Shown piece after piece: positions 26,837-35,184 of a stretch of 64,000 nt of DNA; position 1 is the first letter of the stretch, and each line of letters starts with the position of its first letter. Origin of the DNA: Halocynthiibacter styelae (lineage in GTDB: Bacteria; Pseudomonadota; Alphaproteobacteria; Rhodobacterales; Rhodobacteraceae); NCBI RefSeq assembly GCF_016123485.1, contig NZ_JADCKQ010000007.1, positions 124,001-188,000 of the forward strand. The letters run 5' to 3'. A program made the position numbers and the translations under genes. Below the pieces are notes generated by a model. The model was given only the letters and a program-made list of their open reading frames with translations, was not told the DNA's origin and made no database searches.

Positions 26837-27076
26837 ATGAAAGCCCGTGTTCATATTATGCTGAAAAATGGTGTTCTTGACCCACAAGGCGACGCCGTGC
26901 GTCATGCGCTGGGTGCGCTGGGGTTTGACGGTGTCGACGGTGTGCGTCAGGGCAAGGTGATTGAACTGGACCTCGCAGAAACCGATGCCGCAAAGGCCGA
27001 AGCAAACGTCAAAGACATGTGTGAAAAGCTGCTCGCGAACACCGTGATCGAAAGCTACACGATTGAGATCGTCTGA
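26837..27076 (+). CDS. purS: phosphoribosylformylglycinamidine synthase subunit PurS
   Basis: A 79-residue small subunit with 'VHIMLKNGVLDPQGDAV' at its start and 'MCEKLLANTVIESYTIEI' at its end, as in PurS. It bridges PurQ (glutaminase) and PurL (synthase) in FGAM synthesis. It normally sits next to purQ, but here a terminator, a reverse transcriptase gene and an alcohol dehydrogenase gene separate it from purQ by 2.75 kb. Confidence 0.95.
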   Translation: MKARVHIMLKNGVLDPQGDAVRHALGALGFDGVDGVRQGKVIELDLAETDAAKAEANVKDMCEKLLANTVIESYTIEIV

Positions 27077-27099
27077 GACAGACCCTCAACACTGAATAC

Positions 27100-27127
27100 A
27101 AAAGCCGCCCGGACCGGGCGGCTTTTT
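27100..27127 (+). terminator. rho-independent terminator after purS
   Basis: GCCGCCC (27104-27110) pairs with GGGCGGC (27116-27122), flanked by AAAA and followed by TTTTTT. It closes the purC-purS transcript, so purQ must have another promoter. Confidence 0.88.
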
Positions 27128-27175
27128 TGTTGGAAAAATATCTTTGAAATTACAGCGTTTCGGTGCAGATACAGA

Positions 27176-27330
27176 GGGCAGTGCCGGTTTCCGGAACGTG
27201 CCCGTTAAGGGTGCAGGGCGGGGTATCCCCGTCTGATTTTAATACGATGCAATTCGGGGCGCGCCGGCGCGTGGGCTTTCACCCACCTCCCGGCACGCAG
27301 AACCAGGTTGGCGGAAATCGTGTGCTGCGT
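27176..27330 (+). ncRNA. candidate retron msr-msd template RNA upstream of the reverse transcriptase
   Basis: The 254 bp between the purS terminator and the reverse transcriptase start hold four consecutive foldable elements. (1) 27176-27203: GGGCA/TGCCC outer and CCGG/CCGG inner pairs. (2) 27214-27235: CAG/CTG outer and CGGGG-TAT-CCCCG inner. (3) 27259-27298: a long hairpin with GCG/CGC, GCCGG/CCGGC and GTGGG-CTTTCA-CCCAC pairs, the best msd candidate. (4) 27295-27330: ACGCAG/CTGCGT, competing with the end of (3), followed by a T-rich tract. No long reading frame of its own is needed here. Position and layout fit a retron RNA. I could not find a convincing a1/a2 inverted repeat: only CAGC (27153-27156) with GCTG (27324-27327) and TTTC with GAAA. 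Confidence 0.35.
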
Positions 27331-27381
27331 TTTGTTTGGTTGTGTTTCTTTATTTTATTTAGACTTTCTGGAATTCGGATC

Positions 27382-28683
27382 ATGAACCGGACACAATTTG
27401 CATCAAGCCTTGCCCCATCTTTGCTGGCACCCCGCTGGTCAGAAACAGAGTTGTCGCAATGCCTGTTGCAGCGATTGCCCGGGCAGCAGAAAGCTCTCTC
27501 AGCACGGTTGACAGCCGAACTTCTGCAGACCTTTCCTGGCCCTGTTGCTCCGCCGGAACGGCAGCTGGTGGCGGGCTTGCGTGGCAGGCCCACCTTTGAA
27601 CGCCTGTATCGTCATTGCGCGAAGCAAGCGATTTGGCCTGCGCCGGTGCTGACACAAACGCGGATGCAGCCTGCATCTGGGCTGGGCCGGCCGGAGGTGC
27701 CACATCTGGATACGCCGGGCGATTTTGCGGATTGGCTGCCATTGCCGGAGGACCGTCTGAACTACCTTGCGGATGTGGATGGGCGTTACGCCTGCCATGC
27801 CTACAGAACCATTCGGCACTATCACGCCGTTGCTGAGGCTAAAAAATCGGGGGGACACCGCCTGATCGAGGCACCGAAATCGCAGCTGAAAGCTGTGCAA
27901 CGACAAATCCTGCAAGGGATTCTGCGTCAAATTCCGGTGCATGAGGCCGCATATGGGTTCGCCCCGGGCAAGGGATGCGCGGATGCGGCACGCCTGCATT
28001 GCGGTCGCGATGAAGTTGTCTGTTTCGATCTGGCTGATTTCTTCCCCTCTGTTTCTTTTGCATGGGTCTTTGGTGTGTTTCGCCATCTGGGCTACCCCGA
28101 AGCTGTGACCAGATTACTGGCGGGGCTGTGCACAACAGAAACGGCGCCTGATGTTCTGGTACAGTTTCCTTTCGCGATGCGGCAGCTTTACCGCATTCCA
28201 CATCTACCCCAGGGCGCACCCACGTCCCCTGCGCTGGCGGATATTCTGTTGTTCAATCTTGATTGCCGCCTGAACGCCCTCGCCACAAAACTTGGGGCAA
28301 GCTACACGCGATACGTCGACGATCTGACGTTTTCCGGACCTGCGGGTCTTGGACGGGGGCTTTTGAAATTGGTGCCTGAGATCATTCGGGATGAAGGGTT
28401 TCGCAGCAATCCCGGGAAAGTCCGGGTGATGCCGTCGGGCGGGCGACAAGTGGTGACCGGCATTGTCGTGAATGCGCATCTGAATATGCGGCGGGCTGAA
28501 TTTGATCAGCTGAAGGCCGAAATTCACGCCTGTGGCAGGCCCGGTGATCTGCGTCTTTCTGATCCGCATTACCGCGCGCGGCTGATCGGCCGTATTCAGT
28601 GGCTCCGCCACCTTAACCCCATACGGGGTGAGAAACTGTTAACGCTTCTGGGGCGGGCAGAGGCGCAGAAAATCACAGCATAG
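27382..28683 (+). CDS. retron-type reverse transcriptase
   Basis: A 433-residue RNA-directed DNA polymerase from the ATG at 27382. Residues 1-115 are an N-terminal extension of no recognised fold. The polymerase core follows: 'GGHRLIEAPKSQLKAVQRQI' (157-176), the first catalytic aspartate in 'CFDLADFFPS' (D216), 'LPQGAPTSP' (275-283), the catalytic 'YVDD' (311-314), and 'VTGIVVN' (358-364), a motif typical of retron enzymes. The thumb covers about 370-433. The N-terminal extension and the 'LADVDGR…RHYHAV' segment recall the myxobacterial Mx162-type group. All catalytic residues are present, so it is probably active. The open frame back to 27163 would overlay the structured upstream DNA and is rejected. 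No effector gene is recognisable beside it. Confidence 0.9.
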   Translation: MNRTQFASSLAPSLLAPRWSETELSQCLLQRLPGQQKALSARLTAELLQTFPGPVAPPERQLVAGLRGRPTFERLYRHCAKQAIWPAPVLTQTRMQPASGLGRPEVPHLDTPGDFADWLPLPEDRLNYLADVDGRYACHAYRTIRHYHAVAEAKKSGGHRLIEAPKSQLKAVQRQILQGILRQIPVHEAAYGFAPGKGCADAARLHCGRDEVVCFDLADFFPSVSFAWVFGVFRHLGYPEAVTRLLAGLCTTETAPDVLVQFPFAMRQLYRIPHLPQGAPTSPALADILLFNLDCRLNALATKLGASYTRYVDDLTFSGPAGLGRGLLKLVPEIIRDEGFRSNPGKVRVMPSGGRQVVTGIVVNAHLNMRRAEFDQLKAEIHACGRPGDLRLSDPHYRARLIGRIQWLRHLNPIRGEKLLTLLGRAEAQKITA

Positions 28684-28773
28684 CCCGCGCGCGTGGTATC
28701 TTCTCTTGATCCCACGCCTTCCACAGTCTATGCCGCCCGCAAGTCTTCACAGATCCCTGGCGGTTTACACGCA

Positions 28774-29817
28774 ATGCTTGCAGCGCAGATCACAGAGTTT
28801 AATGCCCCTCTGACCCTTGGTCAGGTTGCAGATCCTGTCTGCCCTGTGGATGGTGTTGTGTTGCGGGTGCTGGCCTGTGGGGTTTGCCGATCTGACTGGC
28901 ATGCCTGGAATGGTTCTGATCCCGATGTCAAACTGGGCCAGATCCCGGGGCATGAATATTGCGGTGAAGTGATCGAAACCGGCGCGCAGTGTCGGGACTG
29001 GAAGGTCGGCGATCGCGTGATTGCGCCTTTTATTCTGGCCTGTAATCGTTGCCCGTCCTGCGCCGCCGGTCATCAGACAACCTGTCCGACCCAGGCGGTT
29101 CCTGGTTTCACCCATCCCGGCGCGTTTGCGGAATATATTGCGGTGCCTCAGGCCGATGGCAATCTGGCCCGTCTGCCGGACAGCATTGATGTGACCCTGG
29201 CTGCTGCGCTTGGCTGTCGCACGACCACCGCCTGGCATGCGTTGACGGATCGCGCAGCACTGGCACCTGGCGAATGGGTTGCGGTGTTTGGAACGGGCGG
29301 TGTTGGCCTGTCTGCGCTTCTGCTGGCGAAAGCCATTGGGGCGCGGGTTATCTGTGTTGATATCGTGCCTGAAAAGCTGAGCTTTGCCAAAAGCCTGGGC
29401 GCAGATCACGTGGTGAATTCCGCTGAGGCTGATGCGCCTGCCGCGATCCGCGATCTGACCGGGGGCGGGGCGCATCTGGCGATTGAAGCCCTGGGGATTG
29501 AGACCACCACACGTGCCGCCATGCAATGCCTGCGCAAACTGGGCCGGATGGTTCAGGTGGGTATGCCTGCGGGCAAACATACGGAAATGACCCTGCCGAT
29601 GGATGCGCTTTATTCCGGGCAGCTTGCGCTGTTTGGCACGCGCGGCATGCCGGGCTGGCGTTATCCGTCTCTTTTGAACATGATTGACGCGGGGCAGGTG
29701 GATCTTTCCCCCCTTGTTGCGCGCGAAATCACCCTCTCACAGGCCAGCGACGAAGTTGCAGCCTTCAATGGTCTCACCCCGCCGGGTGTGGCCGTGATCA
29801 CTGATTTTTCCCGATAG
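28774..29817 (+). CDS. zinc-dependent alcohol dehydrogenase (MDR family)
   Basis: A 347-residue medium-chain dehydrogenase. The catalytic zinc ligands are in 'CGVCRSDWHAW' and 'GHEYCGEV'. The structural zinc cysteines are in 'CNRCPSCAAGHQTTC'. The NAD(P) site is 'GTGGVGLSALLLA'. The alcohol or polyol substrate cannot be deduced. The ATG at 28774 begins the recognisable domain (MLAAQITEFNAPL), but its ribosome binding site is weak. It lies 90 bases after the reverse transcriptase gene and 9 bases before purQ, so it may be cotranscribed with either or both. No functional link to retrons or purines is known. Confidence 0.9.
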   Translation: MLAAQITEFNAPLTLGQVADPVCPVDGVVLRVLACGVCRSDWHAWNGSDPDVKLGQIPGHEYCGEVIETGAQCRDWKVGDRVIAPFILACNRCPSCAAGHQTTCPTQAVPGFTHPGAFAEYIAVPQADGNLARLPDSIDVTLAAALGCRTTTAWHALTDRAALAPGEWVAVFGTGGVGLSALLLAKAIGARVICVDIVPEKLSFAKSLGADHVVNSAEADAPAAIRDLTGGGAHLAIEALGIETTTRAAMQCLRKLGRMVQVGMPAGKHTEMTLPMDALYSGQLALFGTRGMPGWRYPSLLNMIDAGQVDLSPLVAREITLSQASDEVAAFNGLTPPGVAVITDFSR

Positions 29818-29826
29818 GAGCCTGCC

Positions 29827-30495
29827 ATGAAAGCCGCCGTTATCGTATTTCCCGGGTCCAACTGCGACCGTGACCTGAAAGTGGCTCTGGAAGCCCAGGG
29901 GATGGATGTCACCATGGTGTGGCACAAGGATACAACCCTGCCGGATGGGCTGGATTTTGTTGGTATTCCGGGCGGGTTCAGCTTTGGCGATTACCTGCGT
30001 TGTGGCGCGATTGCGGCGCAAAGCCCGATCTGTCGGTCCGTTGTCGATTTCGCCAATAAGGGCGGGTACGTCTTTGGCGTCTGTAACGGCTTCCAGATCC
30101 TGACCGAAACCGGTCTTCTGCCAGGCGCGCTGCTGCGCAATGCGGGGCTGAAGTACATCTGCAAAACCGTTGGTCTGAAAGTGGAAACTGCGGACAGCGC
30201 TTTCACATCTGAATGGGCCAAAGGCGACGTCATCAACGTGCCAATCGCGCACCATGATGGCAACTATAACGCGGATGCTGACACGCTGGCGCGTCTGAAG
30301 GCGGAAGACCGTATCGCCTTTACATACACCGACAACCCGAATGGCGCGGCAGATGATATCGCGGGTATTCTGTCTGAAAACCGCCGGGTTCTGGGCATGA
30401 TGCCTCATCCGGAGCGCGCATCTGACGAGGGCCATGGTTCCGTTGAAGGTGCGCCTATGTTCAAAGGTCTTGCCGGTCTTTTTGAAACCGCCTGA
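29827..30495 (+). CDS. purQ: phosphoribosylformylglycinamidine synthase subunit PurQ
   Basis: A 222-residue class I glutaminase subunit. The nucleophile cysteine is in '[13 protein letters not shown]', and the His/Glu of the triad are in 'MMPHPERA'. It begins '[17 protein letters not shown]'. It supplies ammonia to PurL for FGAM synthesis. A TAGGAG box precedes the ATG. It is separated from purS by the reverse transcriptase and dehydrogenase genes, and purL is not in the window. A GC hairpin at 30511-30532 without a T tract follows the gene. Confidence 0.95.
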   Translation: MKAAVIVFPGSNCDRDLKVALEAQGMDVTMVWHKDTTLPDGLDFVGIPGGFSFGDYLRCGAIAAQSPICRSVVDFANKGGYVFGVCNGFQILTETGLLPGALLRNAGLKYICKTVGLKVETADSAFTSEWAKGDVINVPIAHHDGNYNADADTLARLKAEDRIAFTYTDNPNGAADDIAGILSENRRVLGMMPHPERASDEGHGSVEGAPMFKGLAGLFETA

Positions 30496-30580
30496 CCGGC
30501 CAGAGGCTGAAAGCCGCCTTGCGGGGCGGCTTGGGGGGCTTGTGGTTGTCGCCCCTGTCAAATGCGCCTAGGTTCGCGGC

Positions 30581-32362
30581 ATGATTACGGAACAAACCCC
30601 AATAGAGCTGCGTGCAAAGAAATCCTCTCAGCTGTCCTGGCGGATGCGGCTGCTTGTTGGCGCGTTCTTCGCCTTTGCGGTTGTTGTTGTCTGGGTCAGC
30701 AATCTGTTCCTGACTGAACGTTTCACAGAATCCACCCGCAACCGGGGCGAATTGCGCCTGGCGCTGTATTCCGGGAACCTTCTGTCTGAACTGCGCCGCA
30801 ATGCGATTGTGCCACAGCTGTTGGCCCGTGATCCGGCGCTGATCGGTGCCCTGCAATCCGGTGATTTTTCACAATCCAGCCAACGCCTGATTTCATATGA
30901 CGATGAAATCGGGGCAGCGAATATCTTTATGCTGGATTCCGATGGGCGCACCGTTGCTTCAACTGATCGCAATATGATCAGCACTTCGATGCGCAGTGAA
31001 CGTTTTTTCATTGATGCGATCCGCAGCAACGACACACTGTTTTCCGCCGGAAATCCGGATGTGGTGACACCACGGTTCACCTGGTCGCGCCGGATGGAGC
31101 AGGGGGATCAGACCGTTGGTGTGATCGTGGTGGAAGTTGACCTGCATAAATTCCAGACCGCCTGGGCCGGTATTTCGGATGCGGTTTTTGTGACCGACAG
31201 TGAAGGCACGATCCTGCTGGCAACTGAACCGCGCTGGCGGGGGTTGCAGGAAGCTGACGCGCTTGAAGTGCAGTCTGTGCCCTCGGCACTGACCCGGGCC
31301 TTTCAGGCGACGGTGGACTGGGCAGAACCCCCGGATGCCTGGCTTGAAGGGGCGGCTGTGTTGCGCCTTGAAGCGCGCCTGCCGTTTCAGGGCTGGCGCA
31401 TTGCCTCTTTCACCTCTTTTGCCTCTGTGCGGGAACGCGTGAACGGGTTTCTCGCGATTGAGATTATGGGGTTTGCCATGCTGCTGACCCTGACCTTCTA
31501 TCTGATGAGCCGCCGCACAACCGGCAAGCTGCGGATGTTCCAGCAGGAATCGGCGGAACTGCGCGCGCTGAACAGTCAGTTGCAGCGGGAAATTGCCGAA
31601 CGTGAACGGGTGGAAAAGAACCTTAAAACTGCGGAACAAACCCTGGCGCAAAGTTCGAAACTTGCCGCCCTTGGTGAGATGTCCGCAGCGGTCAGCCATG
31701 AGCTGAACCAGCCGCTGGCGGCGATGAAAACATACCTTGCCGGGGCACGGTTGCTGTTGCAGCGCAAACGCCCGGAAGAAGCCATGTCGTCTTTCTACCG
31801 GATTGATGATCTGATTGAACGGATGGGGGCGATTACCCGTCAGCTGAAATCTTACGCGCGCAAAAGCAAAGAAACGTTTGAACCCATAGATTCAAGGGTT
31901 TGCGTGAATGCAGCCCTGGAAATGATGGAACCTCAGCTGAAGCAGCGCCAGATTGAAATCAAATCCGGTCTGCCCCGCGATCCGGCCATGGTTCTGGCGG
32001 ATCCGCTGCGGCTTGAACAGGTTCTGATCAACCTTCTGCGCAATGCGGTGGATGCGACCAAATTCACATCCGAACCACGCATCGAAATTGTTCTGTCTGC
32101 CGGACATCAGGTGACCCTGACCATTCGCGACAACGGCGAGGGGATTGAAGATCTCGAAAGCCTGTTTGAACCGTTTTACACCACCAAAGAACCTGGCGAC
32201 GGCGTTGGTCTGGGGCTTGCGATCTCTTCCGGGATTGCAGCCGACTTCGGCGGACGCTTAACTGCACATAACAGCGCTGAAGGCGGCGCGGTCTTTGTTC
32301 TGCATCTTCCGACCCTCGGGGCAGAAACATCGGCAACCGCCCCCGCGCAGGACAAGAGCTGA
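30581..32362 (+). CDS. dctB: DctB-type sensor histidine kinase (C4-dicarboxylate sensing)
   Basis: A 593-residue membrane kinase. Membrane helices lie at about residues 25-45 and 285-305, with a periplasmic double-PAS/Cache-like sensor between them ('FMLDSDGRTVASTDRNMI', 'PRFTWSRRMEQGDQ'). A short coiled coil leads to the HisKA domain with phosphoacceptor H373 in 'SAAVSHELNQPLAAMKTY'. The ATPase has 'LLRNAVDAT' (N box), 'DNGEGIED' and 'DGVGLGLAIS' (G boxes). The architecture matches DctB, which senses succinate, fumarate or malate. It forms a pair with the regulator 33 bases downstream. No dctPQM transporter genes are adjacent, so the ligand assignment rests on similarity only. Confidence 0.85.
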   Translation: MITEQTPIELRAKKSSQLSWRMRLLVGAFFAFAVVVVWVSNLFLTERFTESTRNRGELRLALYSGNLLSELRRNAIVPQLLARDPALIGALQSGDFSQSSQRLISYDDEIGAANIFMLDSDGRTVASTDRNMISTSMRSERFFIDAIRSNDTLFSAGNPDVVTPRFTWSRRMEQGDQTVGVIVVEVDLHKFQTAWAGISDAVFVTDSEGTILLATEPRWRGLQEADALEVQSVPSALTRAFQATVDWAEPPDAWLEGAAVLRLEARLPFQGWRIASFTSFASVRERVNGFLAIEIMGFAMLLTLTFYLMSRRTTGKLRMFQQESAELRALNSQLQREIAERERVEKNLKTAEQTLAQSSKLAALGEMSAAVSHELNQPLAAMKTYLAGARLLLQRKRPEEAMSSFYRIDDLIERMGAITRQLKSYARKSKETFEPIDSRVCVNAALEMMEPQLKQRQIEIKSGLPRDPAMVLADPLRLEQVLINLLRNAVDATKFTSEPRIEIVLSAGHQVTLTIRDNGEGIEDLESLFEPFYTTKEPGDGVGLGLAISSGIAADFGGRLTAHNSAEGGAVFVLHLPTLGAETSATAPAQDKS

Positions 32363-32395
32363 GAAAAGCCCGTATACCGGGCAGGAGTGAAGTAA

Positions 32396-33733
32396 ATGGC
32401 ACAGGCTATGAAAATTGCGATCGTGGATGATGAACGGGACATGCGTCAGTCCATCAGCCAGTGGCTTGCACTGTCTGGTTTTGACACAGAAACCTTTGCG
32501 TCTGCAGAAGAGGCGCTGAAAGGCCTTGGTCCGGATTATCCAGGCGTTGTGGTGTCTGACATCCGTATGCCGGGTATGGACGGCATGCAGTTCCTGAAAA
32601 AGCTGATGAGCATCGACAGCGGCCTGCCTGTGATCATGATTACGGGGCATGGCGATGTGCCGATGGCGGTTGAGGCCATGCGTTTGGGGGCCTGGGATTT
32701 CCTTGAAAAGCCTTTCAACCCGGATCGGATGACCGAACTGGCCAAGAAAGCCACCCAACGCCGCCGCATGACGCTGGATTCCCGGGCTCTGCGCAAAGAG
32801 CTGTCTGACGGCGGCACGATCATGAAGAAACTGATCGGGTCTTCTGATGCGATGCAGCGTCTGCGCGAAGATATTCTTGATCTGGGGCAGGCCGATGGTC
32901 ACGTGCTGATTGAGGGTGAAACCGGCACGGGTAAATCCCTTGTTGCCCATGCGCTGCATGCGGTTGGCCCGCGCGCGGGTAAGAAGTTTATCCTGCTGTC
33001 CTGTGCCGCGCTTGAGGAAGAAGCCCTTCTGAAAACGCTCTTTGGTCCGATGGATGATGATGGCGGCTCTATCCCGCTTGTGGAAGCCGCCCGTGGTGGC
33101 ACGCTGGTTCTGGAAGATATTGAAACTCTGTCCCAGGCCGCTCAGGCGCGTTTGCTGACCTTCATCAACGATCAGGGCAACCCGGCCGAAACCCGGGTGA
33201 TCGCGATTTCCAACCTGCAGGAAGCGGGCAAGACCCTGGAAGACGCCCTGCGCCCGGATCTGTACTTCCGCCTGGCTGCGCTGAAAATCACGCTGCCACC
33301 GCTGCGCGCCCGTGATGACGATGTTCTGCTGTTGTTTTCCCGTCTGTCCGAACAGTTTGCCGAAGAATATGGCTGCCCGGCACCAGAAGTTTCCGCCCAG
33401 GAAGCGGCGCAACTGCTGCAGGCCCCATGGCCGGGCAATATCCGTCAGCTGATCAATGTGGCAGAGCGCGCCGTGCTGCAGAACCGTCGCGGTTCGGGCA
33501 CCATCGCAAGCCTTCTGATGGCCGATGATGATGACGCGCAACCGGTGATGACGACCGAAGGCAAGCCGTTGAAAGAATATGTCGAAGCCTTTGAGCGCAT
33601 GCTGATCGACAACACCATGCGCCGCCATAAAGGATCTATCGTGAATGTGATGGAAGAACTCTGCCTGCCACGCCGCACCCTGAATGAGAAAATGGCGAAA
33701 TACGGTCTGCAGCGGTCAGATTATCTGGGGTAA
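32396..33733 (+). CDS. dctD: DctD/NtrC-type response regulator lacking the GAFTGA motif
   Basis: A 445-residue regulator. The receiver domain (1-120) has phosphoacceptor D55 in 'VVVSDIRMPGMDG'. The AAA+ domain has Walker A GETGTGKS (174-181), a Walker B 'TLVLEDIETL' (ED instead of the usual DE), and 'RPDLYFRLAALKITLPPLRAR'. The C-terminal Fis-type helix-turn-helix is 'NVMEELCLPRRTLNEKMAKY'. The loop that should hold GAFTGA, needed to contact sigma-54, is replaced by 'TLFGPMDDDGGSIPLVEAA' (about 214-232). It may therefore activate without sigma-54, as Rhodobacter capsulatus NtrC does. It is cotranscribed with dctB. Confidence 0.85.
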   Translation: MAQAMKIAIVDDERDMRQSISQWLALSGFDTETFASAEEALKGLGPDYPGVVVSDIRMPGMDGMQFLKKLMSIDSGLPVIMITGHGDVPMAVEAMRLGAWDFLEKPFNPDRMTELAKKATQRRRMTLDSRALRKELSDGGTIMKKLIGSSDAMQRLREDILDLGQADGHVLIEGETGTGKSLVAHALHAVGPRAGKKFILLSCAALEEEALLKTLFGPMDDDGGSIPLVEAARGGTLVLEDIETLSQAAQARLLTFINDQGNPAETRVIAISNLQEAGKTLEDALRPDLYFRLAALKITLPPLRARDDDVLLLFSRLSEQFAEEYGCPAPEVSAQEAAQLLQAPWPGNIRQLINVAERAVLQNRRGSGTIASLLMADDDDAQPVMTTEGKPLKEYVEAFERMLIDNTMRRHKGSIVNVMEELCLPRRTLNEKMAKYGLQRSDYLG

Positions 33734-33742
33734 GGGCGCAGA

Positions 33743-34642
33743 ATGGCGACTTTGCAGAACGTGACAGGGGCACGCTGGTTCCGGCTTTGGCTGTGGATCG
33801 GCATTCCCCTGGCGATTTGCTGGATGCTGGGATACGCAGCCCTGGCCGCGATGGCGAAAGCCATGACGTCGGGCGGTGTTTCGCCCGGCCTCAGCCCGGA
33901 TGCACATCGTATGATCTGGGCCGGTGCAGGGGCGCTGTTTATCTACACAGGCGCTGTGTTCTATGCCCTGTCCCTGTTGCGGTTATCCATCCTGTACAGT
34001 CTGATTGTTCTGGGCTGTATTCTGTTGATCGCGACCTTGCCAGTATATCTGGATAAACGGGCCTTTGAACGTGAAGCCCGGTTGATGCCGGCGCATAATG
34101 TCTTTGGGGAAAAGACGACGATCCGGGGAAAGAACATCCTGGTGATCAGCGAAGGGCGCTATTTTTGCTATTCAGTTTGCGCAGAGATCTACCTTTCGGA
34201 AGACCAGAAGGGGCTTTATGCGCTTTTGCCGGAAGATGTGGCAGCACTTGATCTGCGCCAGCCTGTTGATCTGGCGTCCCTCAACCTTCAGCACGTGATC
34301 AGCCCGCGGCCGAATATCTATGAACCGCAAGCCATCAGCGCACCTGTGGTGATTGACCTTGTGATCTTTATGCGTTTCCCAACGGATCAGTTGAACCCGG
34401 AAGCTCTGGGACTTGATCCCGGTGCCGTGGTGCCGCCTTCTTCTGTGCACAGCATGATCGTTTCTGTCCGCGATCCGCAGAACTGGTTGCCAGAGCGTGA
34501 GGAAATCCACCTGCGTATGCAATATGCGCAGCGCAGCGTTCTGATGTATCCGTTCTTTCCGTTCCTGTCCAACCACCGCTGGGGTGTGACAGATGAATTA
34601 ACGGACCACTGGGACAGCCCCGCGAAATGGCTGGGCCTGTAA
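33743..34642 (+). CDS. membrane protein of unknown function
   Basis: A 299-residue protein starting 10 bases after dctD. Three membrane segments lie at about residues 13-37, 57-78 and 80-101, followed by a soluble domain of about 190 residues rich in beta strands ('LVISEGRYFCYSVCAEIYLS', 'APVVIDLVIFMRFPTDQLNP'). I do not recognise a family. A GGTAAGGG stretch precedes the ATG. Its position suggests cotranscription with dctBD, but no role in dicarboxylate sensing can be claimed. A terminator follows. Confidence 0.75.
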   Translation: MATLQNVTGARWFRLWLWIGIPLAICWMLGYAALAAMAKAMTSGGVSPGLSPDAHRMIWAGAGALFIYTGAVFYALSLLRLSILYSLIVLGCILLIATLPVYLDKRAFEREARLMPAHNVFGEKTTIRGKNILVISEGRYFCYSVCAEIYLSEDQKGLYALLPEDVAALDLRQPVDLASLNLQHVISPRPNIYEPQAISAPVVIDLVIFMRFPTDQLNPEALGLDPGAVVPPSSVHSMIVSVRDPQNWLPEREEIHLRMQYAQRSVLMYPFFPFLSNHRWGVTDELTDHWDSPAKWLGL

Positions 34643-34685
34643 ATCCGGCGTTCACATCTGCTTAACCCATCGTGAATTATACCAG

Positions 34686-34714
34686 CGGCGTGCCACACAC
34701 AGGCACGCCGTTTT
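34686..34714 (+). terminator. rho-independent terminator after the dctBD-membrane protein transcript
   Basis: CGGCGTGCC (34686-34694) pairs with GGCACGCCG (34702-34710) around ACACACA, followed by TTTTGC. Confidence 0.75.
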
Positions 34715-34739
34715 GCATTCCCGGAATTGCGAATTGTGC

Positions 34740-35184
34740 AAAGGAAAACATTCTGTTCGTTTTGCCATTGTAATTAACCGGTATATGACACTATGTTGCA
34801 CATACGGCGGCTATAGGTGTGCGCCGATGGAATTCACTGCCAGGGGCAGGGCGACAAACGCCAGCTTCCGGCAGACTGATGTGGTTACCGACAGATCTGA
34901 CGACAGATGATCAGACAAACCGGCAACCGGATACAGCTTCTGGCCCTGCGGGCGCTGACAAACCCGCGAGATGCGCAGAGCACATAAACAGGCGTCACAA
35001 AGACGTCAGAGAGAAACGCGATGCGAGGCAGTGCAGCACAAGGGCGACGTGACAGGGAAGCAATGCTTCCCCGCGCCGGTATTTGCAGCACCCCGTACGC
35101 CCAATCAGGACAAAGCAGAACAGACCGCCGGTCGACACGCCTTCGCGTGCCCCGGCCTGCGTCGCTGCTCTGCAAGACAATTCA
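34740..35184 (+). promoter_or_regulatory. long 5' leader of rne
   Basis: About 440 bases without a credible gene between the terminator at 34714 and the RNase E start. A possible promoter (TTGCCA at 34762, TATATG at 34782, spacing short) lies at its start. The distal part is purine-rich and folds locally: GGAAGC-AAT-GCTTCC near 35055-35069, and a CACGC-CTTC-GCGTG hairpin near 35138-35151. RNase E is known to autoregulate through a long rne leader in several proteobacteria; that this leader does so is inference. Confidence 0.5.

Noticed and set aside
27163-27381. N-terminal extension of the reverse transcriptase back to 27163
   Set aside because: The extra 73 codons read through the hairpin-rich region, have no ribosome binding site, and resemble no domain. 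The ATG at 27382 gives a normal retron-enzyme length.
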